Shown here: piece after piece, positions 37,524-48,000 of the stretch
Position numbering within the stretch: the stretch's first letter is position 1
How the letters are laid out: every line of letters begins with the position of its first letter
Source: Rhodanobacteraceae bacterium ZG21-1
Lineage (GTDB): Bacteria > Pseudomonadota > Gammaproteobacteria > Xanthomonadales > Rhodanobacteraceae
DNA: 64,000 bases
Assembly (NCBI GenBank): GCA_021390615.1
Contig: JAJEJU010000025.1
Span: 744,001 to 808,000, forward strand
Direction: 5' to 3'
Made by a program: the position numbers and the translations under genes
The notes under the pieces: generated by a model
What the model was told of the DNA's origin: nothing
Databases searched by the model: none
The model's input: only the letters and a program-made list of their open reading frames with translations

Positions 37524-40187
37524 TCAGGGCTTGGGCGCCGGCCCCTTCACCGCGATGACGAAGTCGTCGGGGCGGACGTGCTGCTTGTAGGCCTGCTGCA
37601 CGTCGGCCGCGCTGAGCTGCAGATAGCGCTGGCCGGCGATGCTCGACTCGTCCAGCGGCTTGTCCTCGATCGCATAGCTCAGCAGCTGCCCGCCGATGGC
37701 GTCGATGCTCGACTCGCCCAGCGGAATCTGCCGCAGCAGGATGCCCTTGGCGCGGCTCAGGTCGCTGTCGGAAACCGGCTCGTCCTGCATTTGCTTCAGG
37801 TCCTGCACCACCAGCTTGGCCGCCGGCGCCACCTTGTCCGGATCGCTGCCGAACGACACGCCATAGGTGCTGCGATGCTTGCTGAAGTCGAAACCGGTGC
37901 TGACGTTGTAGACCAGGCCACGCTTGTCGCGCAGGTCGCGGTACAGGCGCGAGGCGTAGAAGCCGCCGCCGAGCACCTGGTCGCCGAGGTTCAGCGCGAA
38001 GCGCACGTCGTCACTGCGCGTCACGTCGACGGTCTGCGCCATCTGCACGCTGTCCTGGCTGGCGCTGGCGTCCGGCACGTGCAGCCGGCCCGGCTTGTTC
38101 GCCGGCACCGCACCGTATTCCACCACGGGCTTGGCGCCGCTGGCCTGCCAGCCGCCGAAGGTCTGTTCGACCACCTGCTTGGCCTGGGCCGGATCGATCT
38201 TGCCGACGATGACCATCACGGTCATGTCCGGGCGGAAGGTCTGCGCGTAGTAGTTCTTCACCTTGTCCAGGCTCAGCCCGGCCACGCTCTGCGGCGTGGC
38301 GTGGCGCAGCTGCGCGTCGCCCTTGGGCAGCAGGGCCTGCTGCAGGCCCAGTTCGGCGAGGAAGTCGGGCGACTGCACCTGGCCGGCGACGAAGCCGGCG
38401 GTCTGCTGCTTCACCACCGCGAAGGCCTGCGCCGGCAGCGCCGGATGCAGTTCGTTGTCGGCCAGCAGCTTCATGCCCTGCTCGAAATGCGCGGCGGGCA
38501 CCGCCAGCGAGAAGGCGGCGCCGGCGGTTTCCTTCGCGCTGATCTCGTCCAGCGCCTGCTGCAGCTGCAGGCGATCCAGGCTGGCGGTGCCGAACGGGAA
38601 CATGCCGCCCAGCACATCGGCCACGCCGTCATCGCCGGGCGCAGCCTGCAGATCCTGGTTGGTCTTCACCCGGCCGAACACGGTGACCGTCTCGCTGATG
38701 TCTTCCGGCTGCACGATCAGGCGCAGGCCGTTCGACAAGGTGTAGACGGTGGGGTGGATGGTCGAGCGCGGCAGCTCCAGCTTGGCGAAGGCCTGGGTGG
38801 CCCAGTCCGGCAGGGCCACCGGCTTGTCCGGGCTGGAGGCGAAGCTCTCGGCGCCGCCGAAGCCCTTGCCCTCGACCGGCTTGCCCGAGCTTTCCGGGGT
38901 GAGGATGGCGGTGACCGCATGCGCCGGGTCGAAGCTGCGCTTGGCCAGCGCGTTCACCATGGCCGGAGTCACCGCCTCCAGCGCCTGCTTCATCGCATCC
39001 GGCGAATCCACGCCCTGAAAGGCCAGCGCCTGGGACCAGGCATGGGCCAGGCCCGACACCGAATTCTTCTTGAACTCCATGCTGGCGATCGAGTTGCGCT
39101 TGGCCGCCTCGACCAGGGCCGGATCGACGCCCTTCTCGGCCGCTTCGGCCATGATCGCCTGCATCTGCTTCAGCACCGGCTGCGGGTCGCCGCCGCGCGG
39201 GAAGATGCCGACCGCCATGCCGATGCCCGCCTCCGGCATGAACTGGCCGAAGAAGCCGCCGAACAAGGCCTTGCCGGTCATGCCCATGCCGAACAGCGGG
39301 GCGCGCTGCGAAGCCATCACCTGCTCCAGCACCAGCGCCGTGGCGGCATCCTCCGCGCGCATGCCGGGCAGCCGGTAGCCCAGGTAGACCGAGCCGTACG
39401 GGCTGTCGGTGGGCAGGCGCACGGTCTTGGCCGGGCTGGGCTTGAAGGCGAACGACGGCCGCGCCGGCAGCTCCCTGCGCGGAATGTCGCCGAACTGCGC
39501 CTTCACCTTGTCCAGGGTGGCGGCCGGGTCGACGTCGCCGGCGATCACCAGGATCGCGTTGTTCGGCGCGTACCAGTGATCGTGGAACTCGCGCAGCATC
39601 GCCGCGGTGGTCTTGTCGAACGACTCGCGCGTGCCCAGCGGGGTGTGCGCGTACGGAGTGCCTTCGAACAGCTGCTCCTGCAGCTGGCTGTAGAACTTGT
39701 AGTCGGGGCTGGACAGGTCGCGCGACACTTCCTGTTCGATCGCGCCGCGCTCCTTGGCCCACTCGGCGTCGGCCAGGTCGAGCCCGCGCATGCGCAGTGC
39801 TTCGGCATGCAGGGCCACGTCGAGGTCCTGCTCAGGCGCCATGAAGTAGTACTGGGTCACACCTTGCGTGGTGTCCGCATTGAATTCGCCGCCCATGTTG
39901 GCCGCCACCGCGGCGAGCTGGTCCTTGCTCAGCCCGGGGCTGCCGCGGAACATCATGTGCTCCAGCGCGTGCGCGGTGCCGGGAAAGCCTTCAGGCACCT
40001 CGTCCGAACCGACCAGGTAGTTGACCTCGGTGGTCACCACCGGCGCCAAGGCGTCGCGCACGATCACCACGCGCAGGCCGTTGTCCAGGGTGGCGCGCAG
40101 CACGTCGGCGCCATCCGGCTGGGCGGCGACCGTACCCGCCAGGGCCAGCGACACGGCGCCAGCCAGGAGCTTCAGGGTTTTCTTCAC
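37524..40187 (-). CDS. Periplasmic M16-family zinc metallopeptidase
   Basis: This 887-residue insulinase-type peptidase carries both halves of the M16 clamshell in one chain. A signal peptide (about 1-22, AAQ) puts it in the periplasm. The inverted zinc motif HALEH is at residues 73-77 and the distal Glu lies in ERGAIEQEV (about 150-152). The C-terminal half repeats the fold without the zinc motif and has the R/Y substrate motif (SRLYRDLRDKRGLVYNV). GTG at 40187 has AAGGA about 9 nt upstream. Transcription runs toward the TonB receptor, a pairing seen in protein/peptide uptake systems. Confidence 0.9.
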   Translation of the reverse strand: MKKTLKLLAGAVSLALAGTVAAQPDGADVLRATLDNGLRVVIVRDALAPVVTTEVNYLVGSDEVPEGFPGTAHALEHMMFRGSPGLSKDQLAAVAANMGGEFNADTTQGVTQYYFMAPEQDLDVALHAEALRMRGLDLADAEWAKERGAIEQEVSRDLSSPDYKFYSQLQEQLFEGTPYAHTPLGTRESFDKTTAAMLREFHDHWYAPNNAILVIAGDVDPAATLDKVKAQFGDIPRRELPARPSFAFKPSPAKTVRLPTDSPYGSVYLGYRLPGMRAEDAATALVLEQVMASQRAPLFGMGMTGKALFGGFFGQFMPEAGIGMAVGIFPRGGDPQPVLKQMQAIMAEAAEKGVDPALVEAAKRNSIASMEFKKNSVSGLAHAWSQALAFQGVDSPDAMKQALEAVTPAMVNALAKRSFDPAHAVTAILTPESSGKPVEGKGFGGAESFASSPDKPVALPDWATQAFAKLELPRSTIHPTVYTLSNGLRLIVQPEDISETVTVFGRVKTNQDLQAAPGDDGVADVLGGMFPFGTASLDRLQLQQALDEISAKETAGAAFSLAVPAAHFEQGMKLLADNELHPALPAQAFAVVKQQTAGFVAGQVQSPDFLAELGLQQALLPKGDAQLRHATPQSVAGLSLDKVKNYYAQTFRPDMTVMVIVGKIDPAQAKQVVEQTFGGWQASGAKPVVEYGAVPANKPGRLHVPDASASQDSVQMAQTVDVTRSDDVRFALNLGDQVLGGGFYASRLYRDLRDKRGLVYNVSTGFDFSKHRSTYGVSFGSDPDKVAPAAKLVVQDLKQMQDEPVSDSDLSRAKGILLRQIPLGESSIDAIGGQLLSYAIEDKPLDESSIAGQRYLQLSAADVQQAYKQHVRPDDFVIAVKGPAPKP

Positions 40188-40337
40188 GGGGAATCCTTGC
40201 GTCGAGAGTAGGGGCGGGTCCGGGCACGAAGGCTAGCAAATCTGCAGTGGCCGCCTACGTGCCGGAAGGGTGGCCCGGGAGCTAACGTGCCGACCGGCGA
40301 TTCCCCCTACAACGCCACCGACTGACCTCGCGCTGAC

Positions 40338-40431
40338 CCGGCCGGAGGCCGGTCGGTTGGCCCAACCGGCTGCTTTCGGTAAGCTCGCAGGGCTTTGTCC
40401 GCCTCTCGGAGAGGCACCGTCGGGGATTTTT
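40338..40431 (+). promoter_or_regulatory. Structured leader of the glucan synthase gene
   Basis: Three hairpins follow one another: CCGGCC/GGCCGG (40338-40352), CGGTTG/CAACCG (40354-40368) and GCCTCT/AGAGGC (40401-40415). They end in GTCGGGGATTTTTTT directly before the TTG start. The last hairpin plus T-run resembles an attenuator. No known riboswitch class was recognised. Confidence 0.4.
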
Positions 40432-43059
40432 TTGAGCGCCGCACCAGCAAACCAACACAGTCGTTTTCCGCTGCTCACCGCCATCCTGCTCGCGCTGCTG
40501 GTGGCTGCCCTGAACATCGGCCTGTGGTGGTGGAGCAACCAGCCCAACGGCCCGGACGACTGGCACGGCCCGATCAACGGCTTCGCGCTGAACGTGTACC
40601 AGCGCTACCAGAGCCCGTTCGACCACAAGTTTCCCAGCGACCAGCAGGTCGACGACGACCTCGCCCTGATCAGCAACTACACCGGCCAGGTCAGCACCTA
40701 CACCATGCAGCAGAACACCCAGCTGTACCGGCTGGCGCAGAAGCATGGACTGAAGGTGATGGCCGGCGCCGAGATCGACAAGCGGCTGGACAACAACGAG
40801 AAGGAAATCGCCCTGCTGATCGCCATGGCGCGGCAGTATCCGGGCACCATCAACCGGGTGACCGTGGGCAACGAAGTGCTGTTCCGCAACGATCTGCCGC
40901 CCGAGCAGATGATGGCCTACCTGGATCGCGTGCGCGCCGCGCTGCACCAGCCGGTGTCGATCGCCGAGCCCGACTATATCTGGCTGAAGTATCCCGAGCT
41001 GGCCGACCACGTCGACTTCATCACCATCCACTTGTTCCCGTTCTGGAACGGTACGGCCGTCCTGGGAACCACACCCAGCGGCACCGGCCTGCCGGCCACC
41101 GACGAAGCTGTGGGCGCCTACAAACAGATTCGCGATCGATTCCCCGACAAGCACGTCGTGGTCGGCGAAATCGGCTGGCCTTCCAACGGCGACCGCCACG
41201 AATACGCCAATCCCTCGATCTCCAACGAGGCGATCTTCGACCGCCAGTGGCTGCTCGCAGCCAAGACGAATCACATCGACTACTTCTTGTTCGAGGCCTT
41301 CGACCAGCCGTGGAAGGAAGGCCTGGGCGAAGGCCGCACGGGCGCCTACTGGGGCGTGTTCAATGCCGATCGCCAGCCGAAGTTCCCGTTCACCGGCCCG
41401 GTGACCGAGGACACGGCGTGGCCGTGGAAGGCGTTGGCCGCCAGCCTGCTGGCCCTGCTGCCGATGATCTGGTTCGGCCGCCGCTTCAGCCGCTTCAAGC
41501 TGATGGGCCGCTTCTTCTTCGCCGCGCTGATCCAGCTGGCCTGCGGCCTGATCGTGTGGTCGGCCACCCTGCCGTTCAATTTCTACCTGAGCTGGATCGA
41601 CTGGACCATGCTGGCGCTGCTGTTCCCGGCCCAGATCGCGATCCTCGCCATCCTGCTGATCAACGGCTTCGAGTTCACCGAGGTGCTGTGGCGCCGGAGC
41701 TGGGTGCGCGAGGCCGGCATGCTGCGCCCCGATCCGCCGGAGAAGCAGCCGTTCGTGTCGATCCACCTGGCCTGCTACAACGAGCCGCCCGAGATGGTGA
41801 TGGTCACCCTCGACTCGCTGGCCGAGCTGGACTACGCCAACTACGAAGTGCTGGTGATCGACAACAACACCAAGGACCCGGCGATCTGGAAGCCGGTGCA
41901 GGAATACTGCGAGAAGCTCGGCAAGCGCTTCCGCTTCTTCCACCTGGAACCGTGGCCGGGCTTCAAGGCCGGCGCACTGAACTTCGGCCTGAAGGAAACC
42001 GATCCACGCGCCGAGGTGGTGGCGGTGATCGACGCCGACTACGAAGTGCGTAACGACTGGCTGTCCACCCTCACCGGCTACTTCCACGACGCCAAGGTGG
42101 CGGTGGTGCAGTGTCCGCAGGCGCACCGCGACTTCGAGCACAACCGCTTCCGCCGCATGACCGCGTGGGAATTCGACGGCTTCTTCCGCATCGGCATGCA
42201 CCACCGCAACGAGCGCAACGCGATCATCCAGCACGGCACCATGACCATGGTGCGCCGCTCGGCGCTGGAAGGCACCGGCGGCTGGTCCGAGTGGACCATC
42301 TGCGAAGACGCCGAGCTGGGCCTGCGCCTGATGCACGCCGGCTACGAGCTGGTCTACGTCGACGAGCTGATGGGCAAGGGCCTCACCCCGGCCGACTTCA
42401 AGGCCTACAAGAGCCAGCGCTACCGTTGGGCCTTCGGCGCCATGCAGATCCTCAAAGGCCGCTGGAACTGGATGACCCGCAAGGGCCCGCTGAGCAGCGG
42501 CCAGCGCTTCCACTTCCTCACCGGCTGGTTCAGCTGGTTCGCCGACGCCCTGCACCTGATCTTCACCCTGATGGCGATCTTCTGGACCGCCGGCATGGTG
42601 GCCAGGCCGGACGTGTTCAGCCTGCCGATGCAGCTGTTCCTGATCCCGGTGATCGGCTTCTTCTTCGCCAAGGCGCTGTTCGGCATCGTGCTGTACCGCG
42701 CCCGCGTGCCCTGCAGCTGGTACGACACCTTGATGGCCTCGCTGGCCAGCATGGGCCTGTCGCACGCCATCGCGCGCGGCATCCTGCACGGACTCACCCG
42801 CAAGAAGACCTCGTTCGTGGTCACCGCGAAGAGCCGTCGCCTGGGCGGCAGCAACTTCGCCGCCTTCGCGCCGGTGCGCGAAGAAGGCCTGATGGCGATC
42901 GCGCTGACGCTGTGCATCATCGGCATGTCGATGGGCTACGGCTCGCACTACATCGAGGGCCGGTTGTGGATCTTCATCCTGGCCGCGCAGTCGATCCCGT
43001 ACGTGTCGGCGGTGGTCGGCGCCTGGATCGCGCACAAGGCCGGCGACAAGACCGGCTGA
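40432..43059 (+). CDS. ndvB: NdvB-type beta-1,3-glucan synthase (GH17-GT2 fusion)
   Basis: This inner-membrane enzyme has the architecture of Pseudomonas NdvB, which makes cyclic beta-(1,3)-glucans of the periplasm involved in osmoadaptation and biofilm tolerance. Order: one TM helix, a periplasmic GH17-like domain (VTVGNEVLFRNDLP and VVGEIGWPSNGD holding the two glutamates), TM helices, a cytoplasmic GT2 domain with HLACYNEPPE, DADYE, ICEDAELGLRL and QRYRWAFGA (the D, DxD, ED, QxxRW set), then more TM helices. TTG 40432 gives 875 residues with GGGG upstream. GTG 40270 would add 54 residues of poor composition. No in-frame ATG precedes the TM. Confidence 0.87.
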   Translation: MSAAPANQHSRFPLLTAILLALLVAALNIGLWWWSNQPNGPDDWHGPINGFALNVYQRYQSPFDHKFPSDQQVDDDLALISNYTGQVSTYTMQQNTQLYRLAQKHGLKVMAGAEIDKRLDNNEKEIALLIAMARQYPGTINRVTVGNEVLFRNDLPPEQMMAYLDRVRAALHQPVSIAEPDYIWLKYPELADHVDFITIHLFPFWNGTAVLGTTPSGTGLPATDEAVGAYKQIRDRFPDKHVVVGEIGWPSNGDRHEYANPSISNEAIFDRQWLLAAKTNHIDYFLFEAFDQPWKEGLGEGRTGAYWGVFNADRQPKFPFTGPVTEDTAWPWKALAASLLALLPMIWFGRRFSRFKLMGRFFFAALIQLACGLIVWSATLPFNFYLSWIDWTMLALLFPAQIAILAILLINGFEFTEVLWRRSWVREAGMLRPDPPEKQPFVSIHLACYNEPPEMVMVTLDSLAELDYANYEVLVIDNNTKDPAIWKPVQEYCEKLGKRFRFFHLEPWPGFKAGALNFGLKETDPRAEVVAVIDADYEVRNDWLSTLTGYFHDAKVAVVQCPQAHRDFEHNRFRRMTAWEFDGFFRIGMHHRNERNAIIQHGTMTMVRRSALEGTGGWSEWTICEDAELGLRLMHAGYELVYVDELMGKGLTPADFKAYKSQRYRWAFGAMQILKGRWNWMTRKGPLSSGQRFHFLTGWFSWFADALHLIFTLMAIFWTAGMVARPDVFSLPMQLFLIPVIGFFFAKALFGIVLYRARVPCSWYDTLMASLASMGLSHAIARGILHGLTRKKTSFVVTAKSRRLGGSNFAAFAPVREEGLMAIALTLCIIGMSMGYGSHYIEGRLWIFILAAQSIPYVSAVVGAWIAHKAGDKTG

Positions 43060-43198
43060 GCCGCCCTGCGCCGCCATCGGCCGCGGCGGTTCAGGCGCGG
43101 CCCACCCGGCTTTGGCTAAGCTGTCCGCACGAGCCTGCGAAACCGGCAAGAAATCGCAGGCGCTGGTGAAACGCCTTTCGAGGATGGAACCCCACCGC

Positions 43199-44995
43199 AT
43201 GCGCCGACGCTGCCGACGCCCGCCCCTGTGCCTTCCAGGCCTGCTGTCGTGTCTCCTGCTGCTGCCGGCGCTGGCGCAGGCGCGGGTGCAACTGAACGTG
43301 GACGGCGTCGACGACAACCTCAAGGCGGCCGTGGTCGCCGGCGTGGAACTGACCCAGTACGCCAACCGCGACGTCAGCGAAGCGCAGATCCGTCGACTGT
43401 ACGAGCGCGCCACCGCACAGGCCCAGGCCGCGCTGCAGCCGTACGGCTACTACAGCGCCAACGTGCGCGGCGAGCTGCGTCCGCTCGGCCCGGCCGACAA
43501 GGGCAGCGGCTGGCAGGTCACCCTGCACGTGCAGCCCGGCGAGCCGGTCAAGGTGACCAAGGTGGACGTGCAGCTGGACCGCGAGGCCGACGCGATCGGT
43601 CCGATCCGCCGCGCCCGCCGCGCGCTGGAGAAATTCGTCGGCCAGCCGCTCAACGATGGCAACTACGACGCCGCGCGCGACGCGCTCAGCTCCGCGCTGA
43701 CCGCCAACGGCTTCCTCGACGCCAAGCTGCTGGTGCGCAAGGTCGAGGTGAACCGCGCCGACCGCAGCGCGGTGATCTCACTGCACTGGCAAGTCGGCGA
43801 GCGCTACCGCTACGGCGAGGTGCGCTTCGAGGGCTCGCAGTTCCGCGACGGCTTCCTCGACCGCTACGTGCCGTTCAAGCGCGGCGACTATTTCTCGCAG
43901 GACCAGCTGCTGGCCCTGCAGCAGGCGCTGAACGGCGCCGACTACTTCTCGGTGGTCAACGTGCTGCCCGACGTGGACGAGGCCAGGCACGGCGTGGTCG
44001 ACGTCACCGTGCAGCTGGCCCCGGCCAAGCGCACCATCTACACCGGCGGCCCCTTCATCGGCACCGACACCGGCTTCGGCGCGCGCGGCGGCATCGAGCA
44101 GCGCTGGATCAACAACCGCGGCCACAAGTGGAAGAACGAGCTGGTGCTGGCGCAGCGGCTGAAAACGCTGTCCACCCTGTACTCCATCCCGATGCCCGGG
44201 CCCGACCAGCGCAGCTTCAATTTCGGCGCCACCTACCGCGACGCCAACACCACCACCTCGCAGTCGCGCACGCTGGAGCTGGTCGGCAACGAGACCAAGC
44301 TCTGGTACGGCTGGACCCGCACACTCGGCGTGCACGCATTGGACGGCACCTTCACCGTGGGCAAGCGCGGCGACGAGCCCGACAGCACGCCCGGCATCGA
44401 GCACGGCCGCAGCACCGAGGTGTTCGGCGAAGCCTCGCTGACCCGCAAGCAGGCCGACAACCCGACCTTCGTGCGCCGCGGCTGGTCGCTCAGCTTCACC
44501 GCGCGCAGCACCGCCGGCACCCTGCTCTCGGACGCGCGCTTCAGCCAGCTGATCGCCAACGCGAAGTGGATCCGCGCCTTCGCCGGCAACAACCGGCTGA
44601 TCCTGCGCGGCACCGTGGGCGCCACCTGGACCAACGACCTCGCCGACCTGCCGCCGCAGCTGCGCTTCTTCGCCGGCGGCGACCAGTCCGTGCGCGGCTA
44701 CAGCTTCGAGTCGATCGGCCCGCGCAACAGCTATGACCGCGTCATCGGCGGCAAGAACCTGGCCGTCGCCAGCACCGAAGTGGAACACTACTTCACCCGC
44801 AACTGGGGCATCGCCGCCTTCGTCGATGCCGGCAACGCCTTCAACGGCACCGACTATCGGCCGAAAATCGGCGCCGGTCTCGGCGTACGCTGGCTGTCGC
44901 CGGTCGGCATGATCCGGGTCGACCTGGGCACGCCGATCAACGACAGCGACAAGCACGGCATCGAGCTGGGCCTGACCATCGGCCCGGATCTGTGA
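43199..44995 (+). CDS. tamA: Outer-membrane translocation and assembly protein TamA
   Basis: This Omp85-family protein works with TamB in outer-membrane biogenesis (autotransporter assembly, phospholipid transport). About 598 residues: a signal peptide (cleavage near ALAQA), three POTRA domains (about 25-245) and a 16-strand barrel starting near TIYTGGPFIGTDTGFG. The barrel contains the GGDQSVRGYSFESIGP loop (the VRGY motif of Omp85 proteins) and ends in LGLTIGPDL. ATG 43199 is preferred to in-frame ATGs at 43184 and 43112 because the Arg-rich signal peptide begins there. tamB follows after 7 bp. Confidence 0.93.
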   Translation: MRRRCRRPPLCLPGLLSCLLLLPALAQARVQLNVDGVDDNLKAAVVAGVELTQYANRDVSEAQIRRLYERATAQAQAALQPYGYYSANVRGELRPLGPADKGSGWQVTLHVQPGEPVKVTKVDVQLDREADAIGPIRRARRALEKFVGQPLNDGNYDAARDALSSALTANGFLDAKLLVRKVEVNRADRSAVISLHWQVGERYRYGEVRFEGSQFRDGFLDRYVPFKRGDYFSQDQLLALQQALNGADYFSVVNVLPDVDEARHGVVDVTVQLAPAKRTIYTGGPFIGTDTGFGARGGIEQRWINNRGHKWKNELVLAQRLKTLSTLYSIPMPGPDQRSFNFGATYRDANTTTSQSRTLELVGNETKLWYGWTRTLGVHALDGTFTVGKRGDEPDSTPGIEHGRSTEVFGEASLTRKQADNPTFVRRGWSLSFTARSTAGTLLSDARFSQLIANAKWIRAFAGNNRLILRGTVGATWTNDLADLPPQLRFFAGGDQSVRGYSFESIGPRNSYDRVIGGKNLAVASTEVEHYFTRNWGIAAFVDAGNAFNGTDYRPKIGAGLGVRWLSPVGMIRVDLGTPINDSDKHGIELGLTIGPDL

Positions 44996-45002
44996 GGCGC
45001 GC

Positions 45003-48000
45003 ATGAACGATCCGACCCCCGCCCCTGCTCCCGCACCACGTCGACGCCGCCGCTGGCTGTGGCGGCTCGGCCTTGGCTTACTGGTCCTGCTGCTGTTGCT
45101 GGCCGCGACGGCCGGCTGGCTGCTCGGCACCGCCTCGGGCCTGCGCTTCGCGCTGGCGCGCGCGCAGAGCCTTACCGGCAACGCGCTCAGCGTGCAGCAG
45201 GCGCAAGGCCGGCTGATCGGCCCGCTGCAGCTGGACGGCCTGCGCTACGACGACGGCAAGGGCACCGACGTGCGCGTGGCCAGCGTGCGCCTGGACCTGC
45301 GCTTCTGGCCCCTGCTGGCCAAGCGCGTGCACGTGCTGGAGCTGGCCGTCGACGGCGTCGCGGTGGAGCTGCCGAAGAGCAGCGACGCATCGTCGTCGAG
45401 CTCGGGCAGTTTCTCGCTGCAACCGCCGGTGGAACTGGTGCTGGACCGGCTGCACGTGGGCAAGCTCACGGTCATCCAGGAACACCAGCCGCTGTTCGCC
45501 TCGGACAGCCTCGACCTCGCCGGCTCCTGGACCCGCCGCGGCATCGCCCTGAAGCAGCTGGCGCTGCGTGCGCCGGACGGCCACGCCGACCTCGACGGCG
45601 AGCTGCAGCTCGGCCGGCAGATGCAGGGCCAGGGCCAGGCCGGCTTCGCCTGGAAGGCCGGCGCCACCGACTATGCCGGCCATCTGGCCGTACACAGCGA
45701 CGGCAAGACCGCCCACCTGGACCTGAGCCTGAGCCTGCCCACGCCGGCGCAGCTGCAGCTCGACCTCAGCCAGGACGACCGCTACGCCTGGACCGCCAAG
45801 CTCGACGCGCCGAGCTTCGATCCCAAGCCGCTGCTGGGCGACAGCGCGCTGCATGCCCTGGCGGTGCAGCTGCAGGGCAGCGGCGACCGCCGCAGCGGAC
45901 GGCTGGAAGGCCAGCTCGATCTCAACGACTACCGCCTGCAGCTGAGCCCGCTGCAGGCGCACTTCAACGACGACTTCAGCGTGCTCACGCTGGAGCAGCT
46001 CAAGCTGAGTTCGCCGCAGGTGAAGGGCAGCGTGTCGGCCAGCGGCCAGGTGCAGCTGGCGGCCAAGCCGGTCGGCGGCGAACTGGAGCTGCGCTGGCAG
46101 GACCTGCAGTTGCCCGCCGAACTGGCCGGCCAATTGCTGGCCAGCCAGGGCAGCCTGAAGGCCAGCGGCAGCGCCGACGCCTTCCACGCGCAAGGCGACG
46201 TGGACATCGGTCCGCCCGGCAAACTGGCCAAGCTGGCCCTGAATCTGGACGGCACGCCGCAGCAGATCGAGCTGCGCACGCTGGCGCTGAAGCAGCCGCA
46301 GGGCGGCCTGCAGGCCAGCGGCACGCTGACCCTGCAGCCGGCGCTGGCCTGGCAACTGCAGATCGGCGCGAACAAGTTCGATCCCGGCCAGCTGTTCGCC
46401 GGCTGGAATGGCGCGCTCGACGCGGACCTGGCCAGCCGCGGCAGCCTGCCCGCCTCCGGCCCGGACGCCAGCGTGGAGATCCGCAAGCTGAGCGGCCAGT
46501 TGCGCCAGCGCCCGGTGAACGCCCACGGCAGCCTGCATCTGACGCCCAGCCGCGTGCTCGACGGCCAGCTGGCGCTGGCTTCCGGCGGCAGCACGATCCA
46601 GCTCGACGCCCGCCCGGGCAACAGCAACGACGCCACCCTGAAGCTGGCCGTGGCCTCGCTGGCCGACTGGCTGCCGAACGCCGGCGGACGTCTGGACGGC
46701 CAATTCCGCCTGCGCGGCAACGCGCCCCGTTTCGCGCTCGACGGCCAGCTGCAGGGCCAGGCCCTGGCCTACCAGCAGAACGTCGTGCAGCAGCTGCATC
46801 TGTCGCTCGACGTGCCCGACCTCAGCCATCCCGGCGGCAAACTGAATCTGCAGGGCAGCGGCGTGACGGCCGGCGGGCTGGCCTTCCAGCAGGTCACGCT
46901 CGACGGCGGCGGCACCGCCGAGCAGCACAGCCTCAGCCTGGACGCGCGCGGCACCCAGCTTTCCGCGGCCTTGTCGCTGCACGGCGCGATGAAGGGCTCG
47001 GCCTGGAACGGCACGCTCGGCACGCTCGAACTGGATCCGCAGGGCTTGCCGCGTCTGCGCCTGCTGCAGCCGTCCCAGCTGAGCTACGACCAGGGCGCGA
47101 TGAGCCTGTCCGAGCTGTGCTTCAGCGCGGGCGATCCGCAGCTGTGCGTCAACGCGAAGCAGGACAAGGCCGGCAACCTCGACGCCGGCTACCGGTTGAA
47201 GGATCTGCCACTGGCCCTGCTGGTGAGCCTCGCCGGCTCGGCCGACCTGCCGATGCGCGCCGACGGCACCCTGCAAGGCAGCGGCAATATCCACCGCAAC
47301 GCCGCCGGCGCGCTGAGCGGCCACGCCGAGATCAGTTCCGCGCGCGGCAGCGTCACCTATACCGAGCATCCGGACCAGCCGCTGCTCGCCTACAACGACC
47401 TGGCGCTGAACGCCGACCTGGCGCCGGACAGCCAGCGCGCCACCCTGCGCGCCCAGCTCAGCGACGGCGGACGTCTGGACGGCCAAATCGGCATCAGCGG
47501 CGCACAACAGGCGCTGGACGGCCGGCTGGCGATGCACCTGGGCAGCCTGGGCTTCGTCGAGCTGTTCACCAGCGAAGTGGCGAACCTGAAGGGCAGCGTC
47601 GATGGCCAGTTCCGCTTCGGCGGCACGCTAAAGCAGCCGGCCGTCACCGGCCAGGCGCGGCTCGACGGCCTGGCGGCGGAGATTCCGGCCGCCGGCCTCA
47701 AGCTCAGCCAGGGCCAGCTCACGGTGAGCACCACCGACGCGCAGACCTTCCGCATCGACGGCAGCCTGCATTCCGGCACCGGCAGCCTGGCCATCGCCGG
47801 CACCGCCGGCGTGGGCGCGAATGCGCAAAGCCTGCTGACCATCAAGGGCAGCCAGTTCGTCGCCGCCGACATCCCGGCGGCGAAGGTGCTGATCTCCCCC
47901 GACCTGAGCCTGCGCCACGACGCCAAGGGCCTCGACGTCGGCGGTTCGGTGCTGCTCGACAGCGCCGACGTGGACGTGTCCAAGCTGCCGGGCGCCGGCG

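Noticed and set aside
37464-40211. A 915-codon open frame on + opposite the M16 peptidase
   Set aside because: The minus strand encodes signal peptide, HxxEH and the full M16 fold; the + frame is its complement.
40282-43413. A 1043-codon open frame on the minus strand opposite ndvB
   Set aside because: The GH17 and GT2 motifs lie on +; the minus frame has no domain and a shadow-like composition.
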